A DNA stretch of 64,000 nt, from positions 6,832,955 through 6,896,954 of the forward strand of contig NC_082698.1 of assembly GCF_949987515.2 (NCBI RefSeq), given 5' to 3'. The notes beneath the pieces were generated by a model that searched no databases, was not told where the DNA came from, and saw nothing but the letters and a program-made list of their open reading frames with translations. How positions within the stretch are numbered: the stretch's first letter is position 1; each line of letters opens with the position of its first letter. Both the position numbers and the translations under genes were made by a program. Shown here piece by piece: positions 18,056-31,643 of the stretch. The stretch is from Delphinus delphis (Eukaryota; Chordata; Mammalia; Artiodactyla; Delphinidae).

Positions 18056-21000
18056 TGCATATAATATATATATAATTATATACATTATGCGACCTGTGCC
18101 CTTGGTGGAGAGAACCTACAGAGCTGGGACTCAGACCTCTGGGTTGGGGAGTGAATGCCTAAGGGCATGATGAAAACCTCAGGGAATGTAGAAAGGAAAA
18201 AAAAAAAGAAAACAAAACCTGGAAACTGCTTGGGAAACTCTGGCAGGAAGAGCCAGCAAGAAGGAGCAAATCCCTCCTCCCTCCTCCTGCCACCTGCCGC
18301 CTGCCCAGGCTCTCTCTAGCGCCCCCTATTGAGACCAGCTGGCAAAGGAGAGCTGGTGTTTGCAGAAACAGCCCCCGACTCCAAGGGGAATATGGCGGCT
18401 GGGTTTGGAGGTTAGACACAGAGCTTGATAACAGACACAGTGCAGGTGGGGATGATGCCAGTGAAGCAGGTTATATCAGGGAACAAACCCGAAAGGGTCT
18501 CTGCCCTTTGTGCAGCTTAGGGCTCCTGAGGTGGGCAGATATTTATACACAGAAATAAATAGGTCATTACACAGTTTGATGAATTCTGAGAAGGACACGA
18601 AGAGTAGGACAAATTTGGATGGGGTGACCTGTGAATGCCTCTCTGAAAAGTTTGTTTAAGCTGAGATGTGAAGTTCTCCACCTACAGAATGTGGGGATGG
18701 GGTGGGGAAGGGTGTTTTCTAAGCAGAGGGAACACAGACAAGTAGCCAGAGGTGGGAAGAATTTAGTGTCCCAGTGGGACTTGGTCTCTTGCTAGGTCCA
18801 GATGTTCCTGGTAAAAGGTTCTTATCTCTCATGGCAGAAAGAATTCAGAGACGAGACAGGGAAGTTAAGAAAGCAAAGTGAAAATTTAAGTGATAGTACA
18901 CTCTTGAAGAGAGAGCAGGCAGTTTCAGGTGAATAGCTGCCCTGAGTTTCTTTGGCAAGCTGTGTATGTGGGGCATAGAAATGAAGGGGCAGAATGTTCA
19001 CTGGAAAGGGAGGGGTTTGGGGGTTGTATTCCCTGGGTTTCATCTCACCGCCACCTTCCCCAGGGGAGGAGGGATTTTCGTCCTTATTTAGCTTTGATCG
19101 GAAGTGTCATGGCTTCGGTGCCTGATGGGTACTTATTATCTGCAAGTCTCATTTTATTGTAATGAAGCATAATGAGCAACAAGTTACACTGAGGCGCTGG
19201 AGATTCCCCCCTTTTCCTACCTTTCTTTGTCTGTCTCCAGGACACTTATTACCCTAACGTGTGGTTTACTGTCAGTCTGGAAGTTTCTGCTTTTCTTTGC
19301 CCATGGACCCCTGCTGTTTGCAAGCTGCATGGTTTCCTGCCGTTTGGCCCCTGTGCCCCTTTCTCTGTTCATATGTAGCTACCTGCCTGCTGTGACACAG
19401 ACAGAGCTGAGAGGAGGGGTGGAGGTTCTGTCCAGCTCCCCCTTGACCCCGGGGCCCCCAAGGGCAAGGGACGCTTCCTGGAGCTTCGGTTTTCCATCTC
19501 TGCAGAGGGCAATATCACCCTCACTCTCCTCCCAGAGATACTGTGTGTGCAAATGACATAATGGATAGAAGTACTTTTTCAAAGCACCATGCAAATGCAA
19601 AGTAGAGATACCATTGTCTAGAGCTCACATCAATCTGATGTTTCATCATGGTAGTAGGGATCACATTGGAAAAATCCATTAGTGGAATCTCCTGTGCTAG
19701 AAGATTCCAGTTTGGATTTTAGCCCAACCATGGACAATTGTAAGCTGTCCAGCTAGTACATATTAAATGGCCCCGTTTGCTGACTAAAGTTCGTTTACCT
19801 CGATGGCTCTTAGTTTCCACAATTGCTAATCTTTCCGCATAAAAATACCTGCGGCAGCCCTGCTCCCAGGGCCCTGCATTTATTTGCTTCATGTGTATTG
19901 GTTTTTGTCATACTTCTGCTAAGAACAGTTTGCGTAATAAGATGGAATGCTTTACTTTACTCCATGGTAACACGTCTGTTCTTGGAATCAGGATTCACTC
20001 GTTCATTTGTTTGTTCAATAAATACTTGAGCACCCATTATGTGTCAGCACAGATTCTGAGTTACGATGCTTTCTTAATAAATCTTGTTTCTATTTCAAAA
20101 TGTTCTCTTAGATTCACATGTATAAAACTCCACAAATCCATTTATCAAGGAAAATTTGGGGACCAATGGTTAGTTTTCAGTCTTGGCACTGTTGATGGAT
20201 CTGTTGGATAATTTCCAGCAAGTCATTAGGAGTAAGTATCCTCTGTGTTCCATGACGTGCTCGCTGTTCAGCCACATCTATCCCCACACCAGGCAAGTTC
20301 TGCTTTGCAGCATTTTGTGAGGGCTTCTCTCCCTGGGGAGAGTGTCCAGTGGCCCGCAGGTGGGTGGTTCCTGTGAACCTTACTTCCCAGATGACAAATG
20401 AGTTTTGAGCCAAGAAGGACAGCTGGGACTGGAGGCCAGGTGAAGCTGGGAAAAGTCATTTGCTAGATTCCACCAAGAAGGACTGAAACCAGAGGACATT
20501 GTCAAGTGGCCACATGCCCAGGAGAAAGCCGGGGTGGAGGATGGGGAGGGGTCCCAGCTCAGCATTTGGCACTGGGGGCTCAAGCGGCGATGTTTAGAGC
20601 CAAATACATGGAGCCTGCTCTCTATCCTTGGGACGTTAGTTAATGAGGGGTGTTTATCTCATTTACTGCTATGTCCCAAGCCTTTTATGGCCACCCCGTG
20701 CATATCTGAATGTGCCAGCAGTCCGCGCCTGAGTACCTCCTGACATTTAGTGCATGCTGGTGACATTTTTCCCAGCAGTCACCAGATCCTGAATTGTTTT
20801 AATGAACCATTCCATTTTACCCACCAGGATGCCGCCTTACCTGAGTTGTAACCCAGACACAGCCCTCACTCATCGTTCCGGCTCGGTGGGGACCAGTCAG
20901 CACCGCCAGGCTCTTTGTTTTCCCAAATCCGTGGTTGGGGCATCTGCAGATTAGCTAATGGAGGGTGCTCCGTCTTGCCAAATGTTAATGGTGTAAAATG

Positions 21001-21679
21001 TGATCATTTTGCTGACAAACGTAAACAGGTTTCATTCTGACTTGCAGTAGAAATAATCCCTCAGTTTTGCACCCTGGGAACAATAGATTTTGTTGATGTT
21101 GATTACTCCATTTCTAGCTCCTTCCAGTGATACAGTGATTCTTTCAATTGCAGCTTTGAGGTGATATGTATGTGATGTTTTCTCATTAGCACCCTCATGA
21201 TAGATACAACGAATTCCGTGTCTGTATTGCACCATCTTATAACCGCAAATAAATCTGTTAGAGCAGTAGCTGCAAAGACATTTACTGGCCCACTCTTGCC
21301 TGCTCTGAGAAGTTTCTTTTCCCTCCTCCAAAGTCATGAAGAGCTCAGAGGTCTGTGAGATGATGCTCCACCCTCATGTGTTACTTTCCTGTTCAGTGCA
21401 ACTCACCAGGGAAATAACTTTTCGTTTTAACCTTGGGTTAATATTAATAGTCTGGGAATTTTTCCAGAGAAGATCATTTTACACACCTCTCCACTTCTGC
21501 AAATGTATGCAAAATGTACCCTCCATGTAGCTCTCATTATGACATTTCTCCCCCAATTCTAGTGAAAGACCTGTTTAAAATTACATAGGGATTTGGCATT
21601 AGATTTCATACTTAAGGAGCCCACTGGTAGGACTCTTTTTGACGGCCTCTAAATTCACAGTGAGGAGTTCATTAATTTA
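18056..21679. other. host non-coding DNA with L2/MIR traces
   Basis: About 18430-18760 (GGGAACAAACCCGAAAGGGT, CTGCCCTTTGTGCAGCTTAG) looks like an old L2 segment. About 20000-20060 (TCAATAAATACTTGAGCACC) is an L2/MIR tail. A 78-codon minus-strand frame at about 20177-20413 starts only with TTG and matches nothing I recognise. No gene is supported. Confidence 0.45.
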
Positions 21680-22130
21680 TATTGTGTCTCTACTACAGTC
21701 CTAGGCCCTGGGGAGACTGAGGGGAGCAAAGCCCTCCTCAGGGAACCTACAAGCTGGTGGGAGAGATGGAAAGGTCATGCTGATTGCAGCATGATCACGG
21801 AAACCTGGTGAGAGCTGGACGGGAACAGGGGCTCCAAGGACAGGTGACCAGGTACCTGAGGTCGCTGGGAATGTCAGGGCAGCTTCCCTGAGGGAATTCC
21901 GTATGGGCAGAGTTCTGAGGGCTGCATCGGCCTGACAGTGAGGGTGAGGAAGCTCCCAGGTAGAAGGTGAGCAGAGGTCCAGGGGATAGGGGAGAAGGGA
22001 GAGAGGAAGCCTCTGTATAGGAACAAGCAGAGGCAGGAGGCTGGGACCATGCAAACCCCATTGGTCCTGGTGAGAACTTGGATCTCCATCCTAGGAGCAG
22101 AGAGAGGCAGAGGAGGGAATGGGTGGTGGA
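21680..22130 (-). repeat. L2-like fragment
   Basis: CCTAGGCCCTGGGGAGACTG, CTCCTCAGGGAACCTACAAG and GGCAGCTTCCCTGAGGGAAT follow the order of internal L2 words. It is strongly decayed, so boundaries and orientation are approximate. Confidence 0.45.
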
Positions 22131-23649
22131 GACACCGCTAGGTTTCTAGTTTGAAAACAATCACCCTGGTTTTGGCTGGAAAATGGATTGGGGATGTTCA
22201 AGATGGCATGTGGCTTTCTTAGGAGTCCAGGAAGGAAGTGGTGGTAGCTTGGACTGGGGTTTTCGAGGAAGAGGAAAAGGTGCACATGGATTGGGAAGAC
22301 ATTTGGGAGGTAGGATGGGCAGGACTTGGTAGTGGATGGAAGAGGAAGTGTTAAGGATGGCTCTGCCGTGCTTGGCTGGTGCAGCAATTCATTGAAACAG
22401 GCGACACTGAAAGAGGACCTGGTTACAGAGAAGGACTGTGAGTTCGAGGTGCCTACATGATATTTCAATACATCCTTTGGTTTTCTTTATGAAGTTCTGA
22501 CTCTGAAATTAGTGCAAGTAACGTTACACATTCGTGTCTGCTCCTGGTACACAACAGTGGACCCTGCAGTCAGGATTCTGGCTCCCAGCGTTGGTAGGAC
22601 AGGCAAGAATTCCCAGTGTAGACAGAGCTTCTACAGAGGGGTGAACCCTGGGCTCCGCATGCAGCAGGGAGGGCAGCATGGAGACGGTGGGTGGTGGTGG
22701 GCGCATCAGTGCAGAGCCAACATCTCCACTCCGCAGTTCCCAGAGAGAAGTCTCTCCCACACGGCAGCGGGGATGGGACAAGGAGAGGGGTGACACTCAC
22801 GTGGCCCCTCTGGATCTGTCTCATCCCGTGTGGTGTGACACCTGGGCAGGTTCTACCCTGAGGAAGAGGCCAGCAGTTTGGGGAGGTAATTTTTTTTGGG
22901 GGGGGGCGGATTTATTAGGGAGCCAGCCTGAGGATCAAGCTACGTTCTCCAGGAGGTTTTATCAACCATCCAGCTGGTACTTTGATCGACTTCAGTCGGA
23001 GTCACAGCGTTCTGTCCCTCACACTCCAGTAACACTTGGCTGCATTTAGTTCTGGGCTTCCCTCAAATCCTTCCCTCTGCCTGGAATGCGCTGCCCCCAA
23101 GGCCCCACCTCCGCATCACGCCCTCCCGGCCCTCTGTGGCCTCCACCCCCAGGTGGTTTGCACGCCCACCTGCCCCCACTGCAGACCCCTCTCGCTGAGC
23201 CTCCGCGTCGGTTTCTGAAGCTTCACGTATGTATCTGTCACCACCACGCGTTCCGGAGACCGTCCGTGTCACCTCGCCCTGTGCCGGCTCTCACTGTTGG
23301 CCCAGTAACTGACGGTGGCCATTGCTGTAGGCACAGAGACGGGAGGACAGATTTCAGTCGAGCTGCTCAGCTGCCCCGGGTGCCTAGAGGAAGCGTCCGT
23401 GAGTCCTTACGCAGTGCTGCCAGCTCCCGTGGCAATGCCCAGGGGAGAAGACGACAGGACGGAAGGACGGATGTGGGTGCTGACCAGGGCGGAAACTGGA
23501 TGTGAGCTCTGCCCAGCGCAGCGTCTCCTTGTGATTCTGGGTGGCTTGGCTGAACAAAAAGCAGAAAGTAGAAAGCGCGGCAAGACTTGCTACTGGCGGT
23601 AGGAGTCTCGGAAATATTTACTGGGAACGTTACTACGTTGTAAACACTA
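22131..23649. other. host non-coding DNA, CpG-richer at 23.05-23.5 kb
   Basis: An L2-like piece at about 23045-23110 (CTTCCCTCTGCCTGGAATGC) leads into a CpG-rich stretch to about 23480. There is a poly-G/T run at about 22887-22905. Several overlapping frames of 90-140 codons exist on both strands. None shows a domain, so I do not call a gene. A weak CpG-rich regulatory patch is possible. Confidence 0.4.
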
Positions 23650-23830
23650 AGCATCCTACAGGCATTATCTCATTTAATCCCCACAACAACCTGTGAGATG
23701 TAAAAGCCCGTTGTACGAATGAGGCACAGAGAAGTTAAGTACCTTGCCCCGGGTTACACAGCTCAAGAGTAGGAGATCTGGACTCCAGCCCAGACTGCCC
23801 AGTGCCAGAGCCTGCACTCTGGTGTGACCT
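23650..23830 (+). repeat. MIR SINE
   Basis: Clear MIR order: GGCATTATCTCATTTAATCC, then AACCTGTGAGATGTAAAAGC, GAGGCACAGAGAAGTTAAGT, GTTACACAGCTCAAGAGTAG. Confidence 0.85.
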
Positions 23831-24499
23831 TCACAGGAAGGGCAGTGGCTGAGACATGCTTTAAAATGGGAAAAGCCTTGTCTCCAAGACGGGAAGCCCC
23901 TGTGTTATTAAAATCAGATTATAACTGCACAAGCTTTTCATTATAAAGGTTGACATGGTTTCCAAACAATGCAAGGCAGGCAGAGCCCAGATTTCCTTTC
24001 CTGGAGAGAGACCCAGGGGTGTAAGAGGTGAAAGAAGAGGTTAGCTGTTTGAGGAGCCCAGACTGGGGACTGGGTCTGGACCTGCAGGACGAGCAAGCTT
24101 TCCCGGGATGACACAAGAGAAAAGTCTGAGGGCGTCCAGGTTGAGAAGAAACGTGACGTCTGGTACGAAGCACGTGCTGGAACTGAAGGGAGGAGGCTGC
24201 ACAAGAAAGGTGTACGTGTTTCTAGTGTGGGCTCGTGAATGAGGCACCCACCAAGGGGGTGGCGAGTGTCATAAAGGGAAGGCCCTGAGGGTCAGGCAAG
24301 CATGGCACCAGAGAGCATCGCCTGTCTTAATCCCTCACCTGCCCCCTTCATACTCCGCTGTGTGCCAGCCAGGCAGGTTGCGCGTGGCACCCTGTATCCC
24401 CGCCCAGGGACAAGGCGGGGAAAGCGAGGTCCTGCCCAGGGGAGCGTGCAGTCCAGATACTGGGTGATTGTCAACTCATGGCACTGACCTTTGGGTGTT

Positions 24500-24690
24500 A
24501 GCTCATCAGTTCCCACAGAGAGGTAGATACTATAAAGCCCCTTCATGTTACAGATGAGGAAGCAGAAGCTCACAGAGGCTGAGTTATCTGTCCACGTTCA
24601 CAGAGCTGACAGTGGTGCAGCAAGTGGTGGATGTAGGGCCCAAACCTGCACGTCTGGCTCAGAGCCATGTTTTGAACTGCAGTGCTGAGC
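24500..24690 (+). repeat. MIR SINE
   Basis: TTACAGATGAGGAAGCAGAA, CTCACAGAGGCTGAGTTATC and a following GGGCCCAAACCTGCACGTCT are MIR words in forward order. A longer open frame that starts inside it (24612-25163) is considered accidental. Confidence 0.8.
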
Positions 24691-25640
24691 TGCCTCCCTG
24701 CCCAGGACACAGCAGACCACCACGTTCAAATCCACCCTCCCATGAAGGCTGCTCGGGACCAGGGCCAATAAAAGGCAAGGCAGAGACTGAAATCGTCTCG
24801 TGGAACAATCAGGCTAATGTGACTAAACGCCAAGGTGATGAAAAGGCAGCGAATTTAGCCCAACAATGGAGAGGAACCATCATGAAATTCAGAGGTTTTC
24901 TTGGGAATCAGATGTTTTTCATGCTACAATATCATTTGGAAAAAAAAAAAAAAAAGAACATAGAAAACGTTCTTAAATTTCCAATTTCCTATTTAGAAAC
25001 ATTATGTAAAGAGCACCAGCAGAGCGAAATGAAAATGAACTTGAGAACAGATAGGATGCTAGGCAGAGAAATTTCTTGGCAGGGGAAGGAGAGAAAAGGA
25101 GCCGATACACACGCACATTGTGGTGCATTCGACCTGAGTGAACAGTGTTGGGAGAGCACTTAGTTCCAGGGCAGAGGTGGACATGGAGGAAAATGTACCG
25201 AGAAATGAGGGAATGCTCCAGTCCCGAAGGTGAACAGGGACCTATCAGGGAAAAGGTCTTGGTTGAGGAAGACAGGGCCTTCGGGTGGGAGAAGAGAGGA
25301 AGTAACACAACGCAGCTGTGGGGCGGCTGGTGAGTTAGAAGTTCCTTGGAAGAAAACCAGACGGATCTGAGATTGTCTGAAAGTACGATGCAGGTGAAGG
25401 GTTACGTTTTCACTGATGCACGATAAATTAGCTGAGAGGCTTCGAGAGTCAGGACAAGTGAAGGGTGAGAAAGGACAGTGGTGGAAACGAAGGCGTGACC
25501 ATATAGTGCAAAGCGTGTTGCCGTGAAAGGAAGCAAAACAAGGAAGAAAACACAAAAGCCGCCACCACCCCAACAAAACCAAACCCAGCAACAAAATAAA
25601 ATGAACACTTTTTAAAAAGGGTGCATGTCCACCTATTTTT
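24691..25640. other. host non-coding DNA
   Basis: The stretch contains an A15 run near 24940 and no recognised gene or repeat. Overlapping frames on both strands have low-complexity composition. Confidence 0.45.
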
Positions 25641-25653
25641 AAAAGGTATGGGG

Positions 25654-25835
25654 ACTTCCCTGGTGGCACAGTGGATAAGATTTCGTGCTCCCAATGCCAG
25701 GGGCCCAGGTTCAATCCCTGGTCAGGGAACTAGATCCCACATGCCTGCCACACCTAAGAGTTCGCATGCCGCAACTAAGGAGGCTGACTACCTCAACAAA
25801 GACCCTGTGCAACCAAATAAATAAAATAGTTTTTA
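25654..25835 (+). mobile_element. SINE A of a three-SINE cluster
   Basis: The head is ACTTCCCTGGTGGCACAGTG and the B-box region is GGTTCAATCCCTGGTC. The tail is AAATAAATAAAATAG. AAAAGGTATGGGG flanks it exactly on both sides (25641-25653 and 25836-25848). Confidence 0.88.
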
Positions 25836-25848
25836 AAAAGGTATGGGG

Positions 25849-26150
25849 ACTTCCGGGGTGGTGCAGTGGTTAAGAATCTGCCTGCCAATGCAGGGGACAT
25901 GGGTTCGAGCCCTGGTCCGGGAAGATCCCACATGCCGCGGAGCAACTAAGCCCGCAAGCCATAACTATTGAAGCCCACACACCTAGAGCCCGTGCTCAGC
26001 AACAAGAGAAGCCACCACAGTGAGAAGCCTGCGCACCGCAACGAAGAGTAGCCCCTGCTCGCCGCAACTAGAGAAAGCCTGCGCGCAGCAACGAAGACCC
26101 AAAGCAGCCAAAAATAATTAAATTTATTAAAAATAAAATAAAATAAATAA
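25849..26150 (+). mobile_element. SINE B of the cluster (long CHR form)
   Basis: It starts ACTTCCGGGGTGGTGCAGTG and has a full-length body with CGCAACTAGAGAAAGCCTGC and an AATAAAATAAATAAA tail. It begins directly after the second copy of AAAAGGTATGGGG. A third, diverged copy of that word lies at 26380-26390. Confidence 0.88.
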
Positions 26151-26157
26151 AAGTTTT

Positions 26158-26361
26158 TTTGTTTTTTTTGCGGAACGTGGGCCTCTCACTGTTGTGGCCT
26201 CTCCCGTTGCAGAGCACAGGCTCCGGACGCGCAGGCTCAGCGGCCATGGCTCACAGGCCCAGCCGCTCCGCGGCATGTGGGATCCTCCCGGACCGGGGCA
26301 CGAACCCGCGTCCCCTGCATCGGCAGGCGGACTCTCAACCACTGTGCCACCAGGGAAACCC
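26158..26361 (-). mobile_element. SINE C of the cluster (short CHR form, inverted)
   Basis: This is the minus-strand short form with GCATGGCCGCTGAGCC-type body and a poly-A tail (T runs from 26158). AAGTTTT flanks it at 26151-26157 and 26362-26368, so it inserted into the tail of SINE B. Confidence 0.88.
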
Positions 26362-26669
26362 AAGTTTTGTTTTTTTTTTAAAAGGTATGGAATAGGATAC
26401 AGATAGTACTATGGAATGGGATATATATATAGGTATGTATAAAACTTGAACACATGGTTATACTTTAAAATAAGAGCTACCACAGCTGAGAGAAAGCATT
26501 TCACGACTTGGTGCGGGGGGATGAAGTTACATGACCAAGGTCCCACCCCAGTAATTTCTCTTGTTAGCCAGTTTCCACTGGGCCTTTCAAGTTGGGTAAC
26601 TTTGAAATGTAGTATTTAAAAGACCGATAGTTAAAATAAAGTAGCTAGATCAGGAAAAAAAGCATGGGA

Positions 26670-27390
26670 AAAGTTTTTAATTGTGGTAAAATATACATAA
26701 CAAAATTTACCTTTTACCCATTTTAAAATAAGTGGAATTAAGTGCGTTCACGTTGCTGTGCAAGCATCACCATCATCCGTCTCCAGCACTTTTCGTTCTC
26801 CCAGACTGAAACTCTGTACCCGTTAAGTCAGTCTCCACTTCTGCCAGTCCCTGGAAGCCTCTATTCTACTTTCTGTCTCTATGAATTTGACTATTCCAGG
26901 TACTTCCTATAAGTGGAATCACAATATTTGTCCTTTTGTGTCTGACTACTTTCACTTTGAATAATGTCCTCCAGTTTCACCCTGTTGTAGAGTGTGTCAG
27001 AACTTCATTCCTTCTTCAGGCTGAATGATATTCCATCATATGGAGAGAACGCATTTTGTTTATCCACTTCCATCTTTTGGCTAGTGTGAACAATGCTCTT
27101 ATGATCATTGGTTTACAAATATCTGTTCAAGTCCTTATTTTCAATTCTTTTGGATACATACCCAGAATTGGAATTGCTGGATCATATGGTAATTTTATGT
27201 TTAATTTCTTTAAAGAACCACCATACTCTTTTCCACAGCAGCTTTATCATTTTATATTCCCACCAGCAATGCACGAGGGTTCTAATTTCTCAACATCCTT
27301 GCCAATATTAGTTGTTTTGTGGGCTTAAAAATATTTCTTATAATAGTCATCCTAATAGTTGTGAAGTAGAAACTTATCTTAGAAAAGCAT
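26670..27390 (-). mobile_element. old L1 3' fragment (antisense)
   Basis: The 3' UTR-like AATTGTGGTAAAATATACAT stretch leads to CTGAATGATATTCCATCATA, TGAACAATGCTCTTATGATC and GGAATTGCTGGATCATATGG. Read on the minus strand this is the end of L1 ORF2. Many substitutions and stops make it an old copy. Confidence 0.88.
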
Positions 27391-29779
27391 GGAATTTAAA
27401 TCTTTTAAAATCATTAGAGAGATTTTGTATTCAGATTGTACCAAATTCAATTACAGTCTGACAACCTGGATATCCATCTTACCATAAAATCTGGAAGCAA
27501 TAACTAGCCTTGGGCGGAATTTTGCATTTTTCAAACGCATGGTTTTTGTGCCTGGAAAATATAATAAGGTATAAGATTGGAGCGATGGGTGGAATTATTG
27601 TTATTGTGTTGTTATGGTCCTCATTTTAAGGAAGAGGAAACTGCGGCAGTAAGAGTACACAATGATCTTCCATCGTTACATAGCTAGTGAGTGTTAGAGG
27701 CAGGATTGGCTCTCAGGGCTGTTCTGCTAGATGTCATATTCCTTCCCCGATACCACAATGTAGGTAAATCCCACATCTAGACAAATTCTAGAAATATGGT
27801 TTGTACATATGGTAATATGTAAATATTTATAAATGACTTACATGTGCATATGAGTAAACACACACACCTGTCTATTCTGAGTGCAGGGTAGGCTTTTAGA
27901 TACAAGGTAATCAACCCCTCTGTCCTCAGATTGGTCAACATTCCATTAGATAGTTAAACGTAAACCAATTCTGAAACAAACTTGAATAGAAAATCTGCGA
28001 TGGTAAGGGTGAGAGAGGCTATATGTAAAGCATGTTTAGCTTTATCAAAGGCAGCTATAAGATCATGTAAATTAAAGCATGTACGGACACCAAATATTAC
28101 TACTCATTAAGTCACCAAATCACAGACCACCACCAGGCCACGTAGCATAAAGCAAGAACAGGTAAATGGAACATTGATGAAGCACAAAATCAAAGTTTGA
28201 TTGACAAGTCATTAGCTACTTTTAATGCAGTGCTTCCACATCTTTCATTCCCTCCCTACCCCTGCCACCCCCTCTTTTCCCTTCCCCTGAAAGAATAGGT
28301 GTATACTAATAGAAAGACAACAAATTGGGAAGTTGGTGACAAGACTAAAGGAAAAGTAGGAGATAAAAAGGAAAAAAGGGCTGTTACTGTCATTTTGCAG
28401 GCATTATCTCAAGTACTGTAATTTGCAGGTCCTCAATGACTTCTTAGTTCTTTCTTCTTGGTTCTTAGTTCACACCAGGTCTCATACATGAGGGTCCCTG
28501 CTTATTTCAGCAGTGCTGGCTGAAAATTGAGGGTTAATTTAGCTGCAGATCAACAGCATCAGTGGCGCTGGATCCTGCAAACTCAGGAAGAATTTTCTTT
28601 AGTTCACTGTACCTGATTTATAAAGGCTCTACTTTGCTTCCAGGAGTATAATAAATATTAATTAACTTGCAGTAATCTTACTTAACAGTTTTATAGTAGC
28701 TTCATAAAGCATAATTAAGATAACAGACCAAAGACTATATCAATACTAGCTATTATTATCTTGCTTCATTAATTTTCAAAAATACAGTGTCTAAGCAATA
28801 TCTTAATCACCTACATAAGTAGAGTTTAGTCATAGTACTTGCCAAGGGACACTTTCCAAGGTACAAGGGAAGTTAGCACGTTTCTGGATTGGGAAGCAAG
28901 AGTGGAGGAGGAAAATTAGTATGTGCTCATCAGCAGCACCTCTCATAGATATTATGATTTCCAATAATCAGATGAAGAGACTGAGGCTCAGAGAGGCCAC
29001 TTGCCCCAAGGCTGTGCAATGAATAAGTAGCAGAACCCATTCCTCACTTCCTGGAACACAAAATCCTGGGCTCCTGGAAAACAGTGATTTTTCCCAGAGT
29101 GCACCCTCAACCAGAGGCCCAGGGTGGCTTTCTCTGGGGAGAAATATGGGGAAATATGAAAAGCATGAACACAAGGAGTATTTAGCTCAGTGTGCAAGGA
29201 TGGAGTGTGATTGAATGATCATACCTCAGGGGTGTGAACGGTTATTTTACAGAAGATGGTTATAAGCTTTGCTTCATTGGCTTTCAGAGGAGAAAAGGAA
29301 GGGAATGAGAGAAAATGGAGTCGTTAAGGATTTGGAGTAGATAAGGAGGAATTGGCAGTGAAATCGGTACCAGGGAAGTTCAAATGCCCCTAGGTAAACT
29401 GTGAAAATAAAATAGTTTTATTGGGTTGGTCCTGCCTGAAGGTATGCTAGACAAGAGGAAAAAGTTGCAGGTGTACAACTCATTTTGAGCCAAAGTCTCT
29501 GAGATTTGAAGCTATTGGAGGAGAGAGGGAAAAGATAGACACACTTACTGCACAGGGGTGTGGGAGATCCATGGGAACAGTCCTCTGATATCCCATGTAA
29601 TGATGGGATTCATAAACTCTGCCTAGTGTCTCTTAATCTTAAGCAAGAATCAGCTTATTGCTTCCTCAGTGATAGACTGTGTATGTACAACAAGGGAGGA
29701 GAACATGTAATTTTTTGGAAATTTCCTATTTGAAGTCCTTGTCTGTCCAGAAATTATTCTTACTTTTGGGGGGACACAT
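27391..29779. other. host non-coding DNA with two MIR traces
   Basis: MIR-like cores lie at about 27620-27770 (GAAGAGGAAACTGCGGCAGT, ATAGCTAGTGAGTGTTAGAG) and about 28940-29060 (AGAGACTGAGGCTCAGAGAG). I see nothing else supportable. Confidence 0.5.
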
Positions 29780-31607
29780 TTGGGGAGTATAGTTTACATA
29801 CAATAAAATTCACCCCTGTTAAGTACACAGTGAATGAGTTTGGGCAAATGTACATAGTCACATAACCTCCACCACAATCACGACATAGAACATATTCATC
29901 ACTCTAAAAGTTCCCTGCTGCAGTCAGTCCGCCCCCGCCAACCCTGACCCCTGGCAACCTATTTGGTGTCACTATAGTTTCACCTTCTCTAGAATTTTAT
30001 ATAAATAGAATTGTCAGCCTATATTCTTCTATGTCTGGCTTCTTTCGTTTTTTTTTGAGATAAATCTGTATTGTTATATCAATAGCTTGCTCCTTTTCAT
30101 TGCTGAGTTATACTCCATTGACTGGATAAACAACAATGTTTTTATCCATTAACCGTATGAAGACATCTGGGTTGTTTCTAGTTTTGGGCTATAATGAATA
30201 ATGCTGCTACAGACATTCATGTACAAGTCTTTGTGTAGACATCTACAAGTGGTATTGATGGTCATTTGGCAAGTACGTTTACCTTCAGTAAAACTGCCAA
30301 ACTGTTTTTCAAAGTGGCTGCACCATTTTTTATTTTCATCAGCCATGTATTAAAGTTCCACTTGTTCCACATCTTCACTAATACTTGATATCATTAGTTG
30401 TTTAACCATTCAGATGGTTGATTAGTGGTCTCTCATTGTGGTTTTAATTTGTTTCTGTGAGCATCTTTTCATTTGTTTATTGGCCATTTGTCAATCTTCT
30501 TTTATGAAATTTCTGTTCAGATCTTTTGCTCCTTTTTTTTTTTTAAATTGGGTTGTTCGTTTTTGTTATTATTATTTGTGTTGTAAGAGTTCTCTACATA
30601 TTCTTAACACCAGCCGCTTGTTATATTTGCTTTACAAATATTTTCTCCTGGGCGGTGGCTTACCTTTTCATTTTCTCCACTTCGATGAAGAACAAAAGGG
30701 TTTTTTTGTTTTTAGTTTTTTTATTTGTTTGTTTTTGTTTAGCTTTTTAAGAAATCTTTTTAAACCAACAGTCACAAATGTTTCTCTGATGCTGACTTAC
30801 AGAAGTTTTATAGTTTTAAGGTCATACAGTTATGTCTATGATCTATTTTACATTAATCTTTTAATATGGTGAGAGAGAAGGATTGAGTTTCACTTTTTCT
30901 ATACGGCTATCCAACTGTTCTTTTGAAAAAACCCAAAGTTCACATTGAATTACCTTGTGCAAAACAATTAACTGTATAAATAAGAGTCTTGGCCTATATG
31001 TCTATCCTTATGCCAATACCATACTGTCTTCATTTCTGTGACTTTATATTAAATCTTGAGATCAGGTAGTGTGAGTCCTCCAACCTTGTTCTTTTTAAAT
31101 AATTATTTTGGCTGTTCTAGGTCCTTTGAATTTCCATATAAATTTTAGTTTAGCTTGTCAGTTTCTACAGAAAGAACTGCGAAGAATTTGATCAGAATTC
31201 TGTTGAATCTGTAGATCAATTTGGGGAACACTGACATCTTCACAATATTGAATCTTCCAATCCATGCACATGTTATACCTCACCTTTTCTTAATGTTTTT
31301 AAATTTATCCCACCAGTATTTTGAAGTGTATAGCTCTTGTACATATTTTAGTAAATTTATGCCTAAATACTTCATATTTTTATACTGCTGTAAATGATAC
31401 TTAAAATTTTATTTTTCGATTGTTCATTGCTAGTACATAAAAATATCATTGAATCTTATACTGACCTTATATTTTGGGATCCTACTAACATCACTGATTA
31501 GTTCTAGTACCTTTTTGGAGATCCCTTGGGAATAATTTTTTTATGTACACAATCATGTGTCCTGAGAATAAAAAATAGTTTTACTTCTTCCTTTTCGATC
31601 TGTGTGC

Positions 31608-31643
<36 letters not shown>

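Noticed and set aside
20177..20413. 78-codon minus-strand frame with protein-like composition
   Set aside because: It starts only with TTG, matches nothing I know, and has no splice or retrocopy signs.
23086..23505. CpG-rich frame as a possible GC-rich first exon
   Set aside because: Frames are open on both strands, an L2 fragment lies at the start, and no start context, splice site or domain supports a gene.
24612..25163. 183-codon plus-strand frame
   Set aside because: It begins inside a MIR, crosses an A15 run that gives a poly-Lys stretch, and has no recognisable domain.
31601..31642. CRISPR-like or Z-DNA regulatory repeat
   Set aside because: It is a plain TG microsatellite in an old L1. 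No spaced repeats of CRISPR type occur in the window, which is from a mammal.
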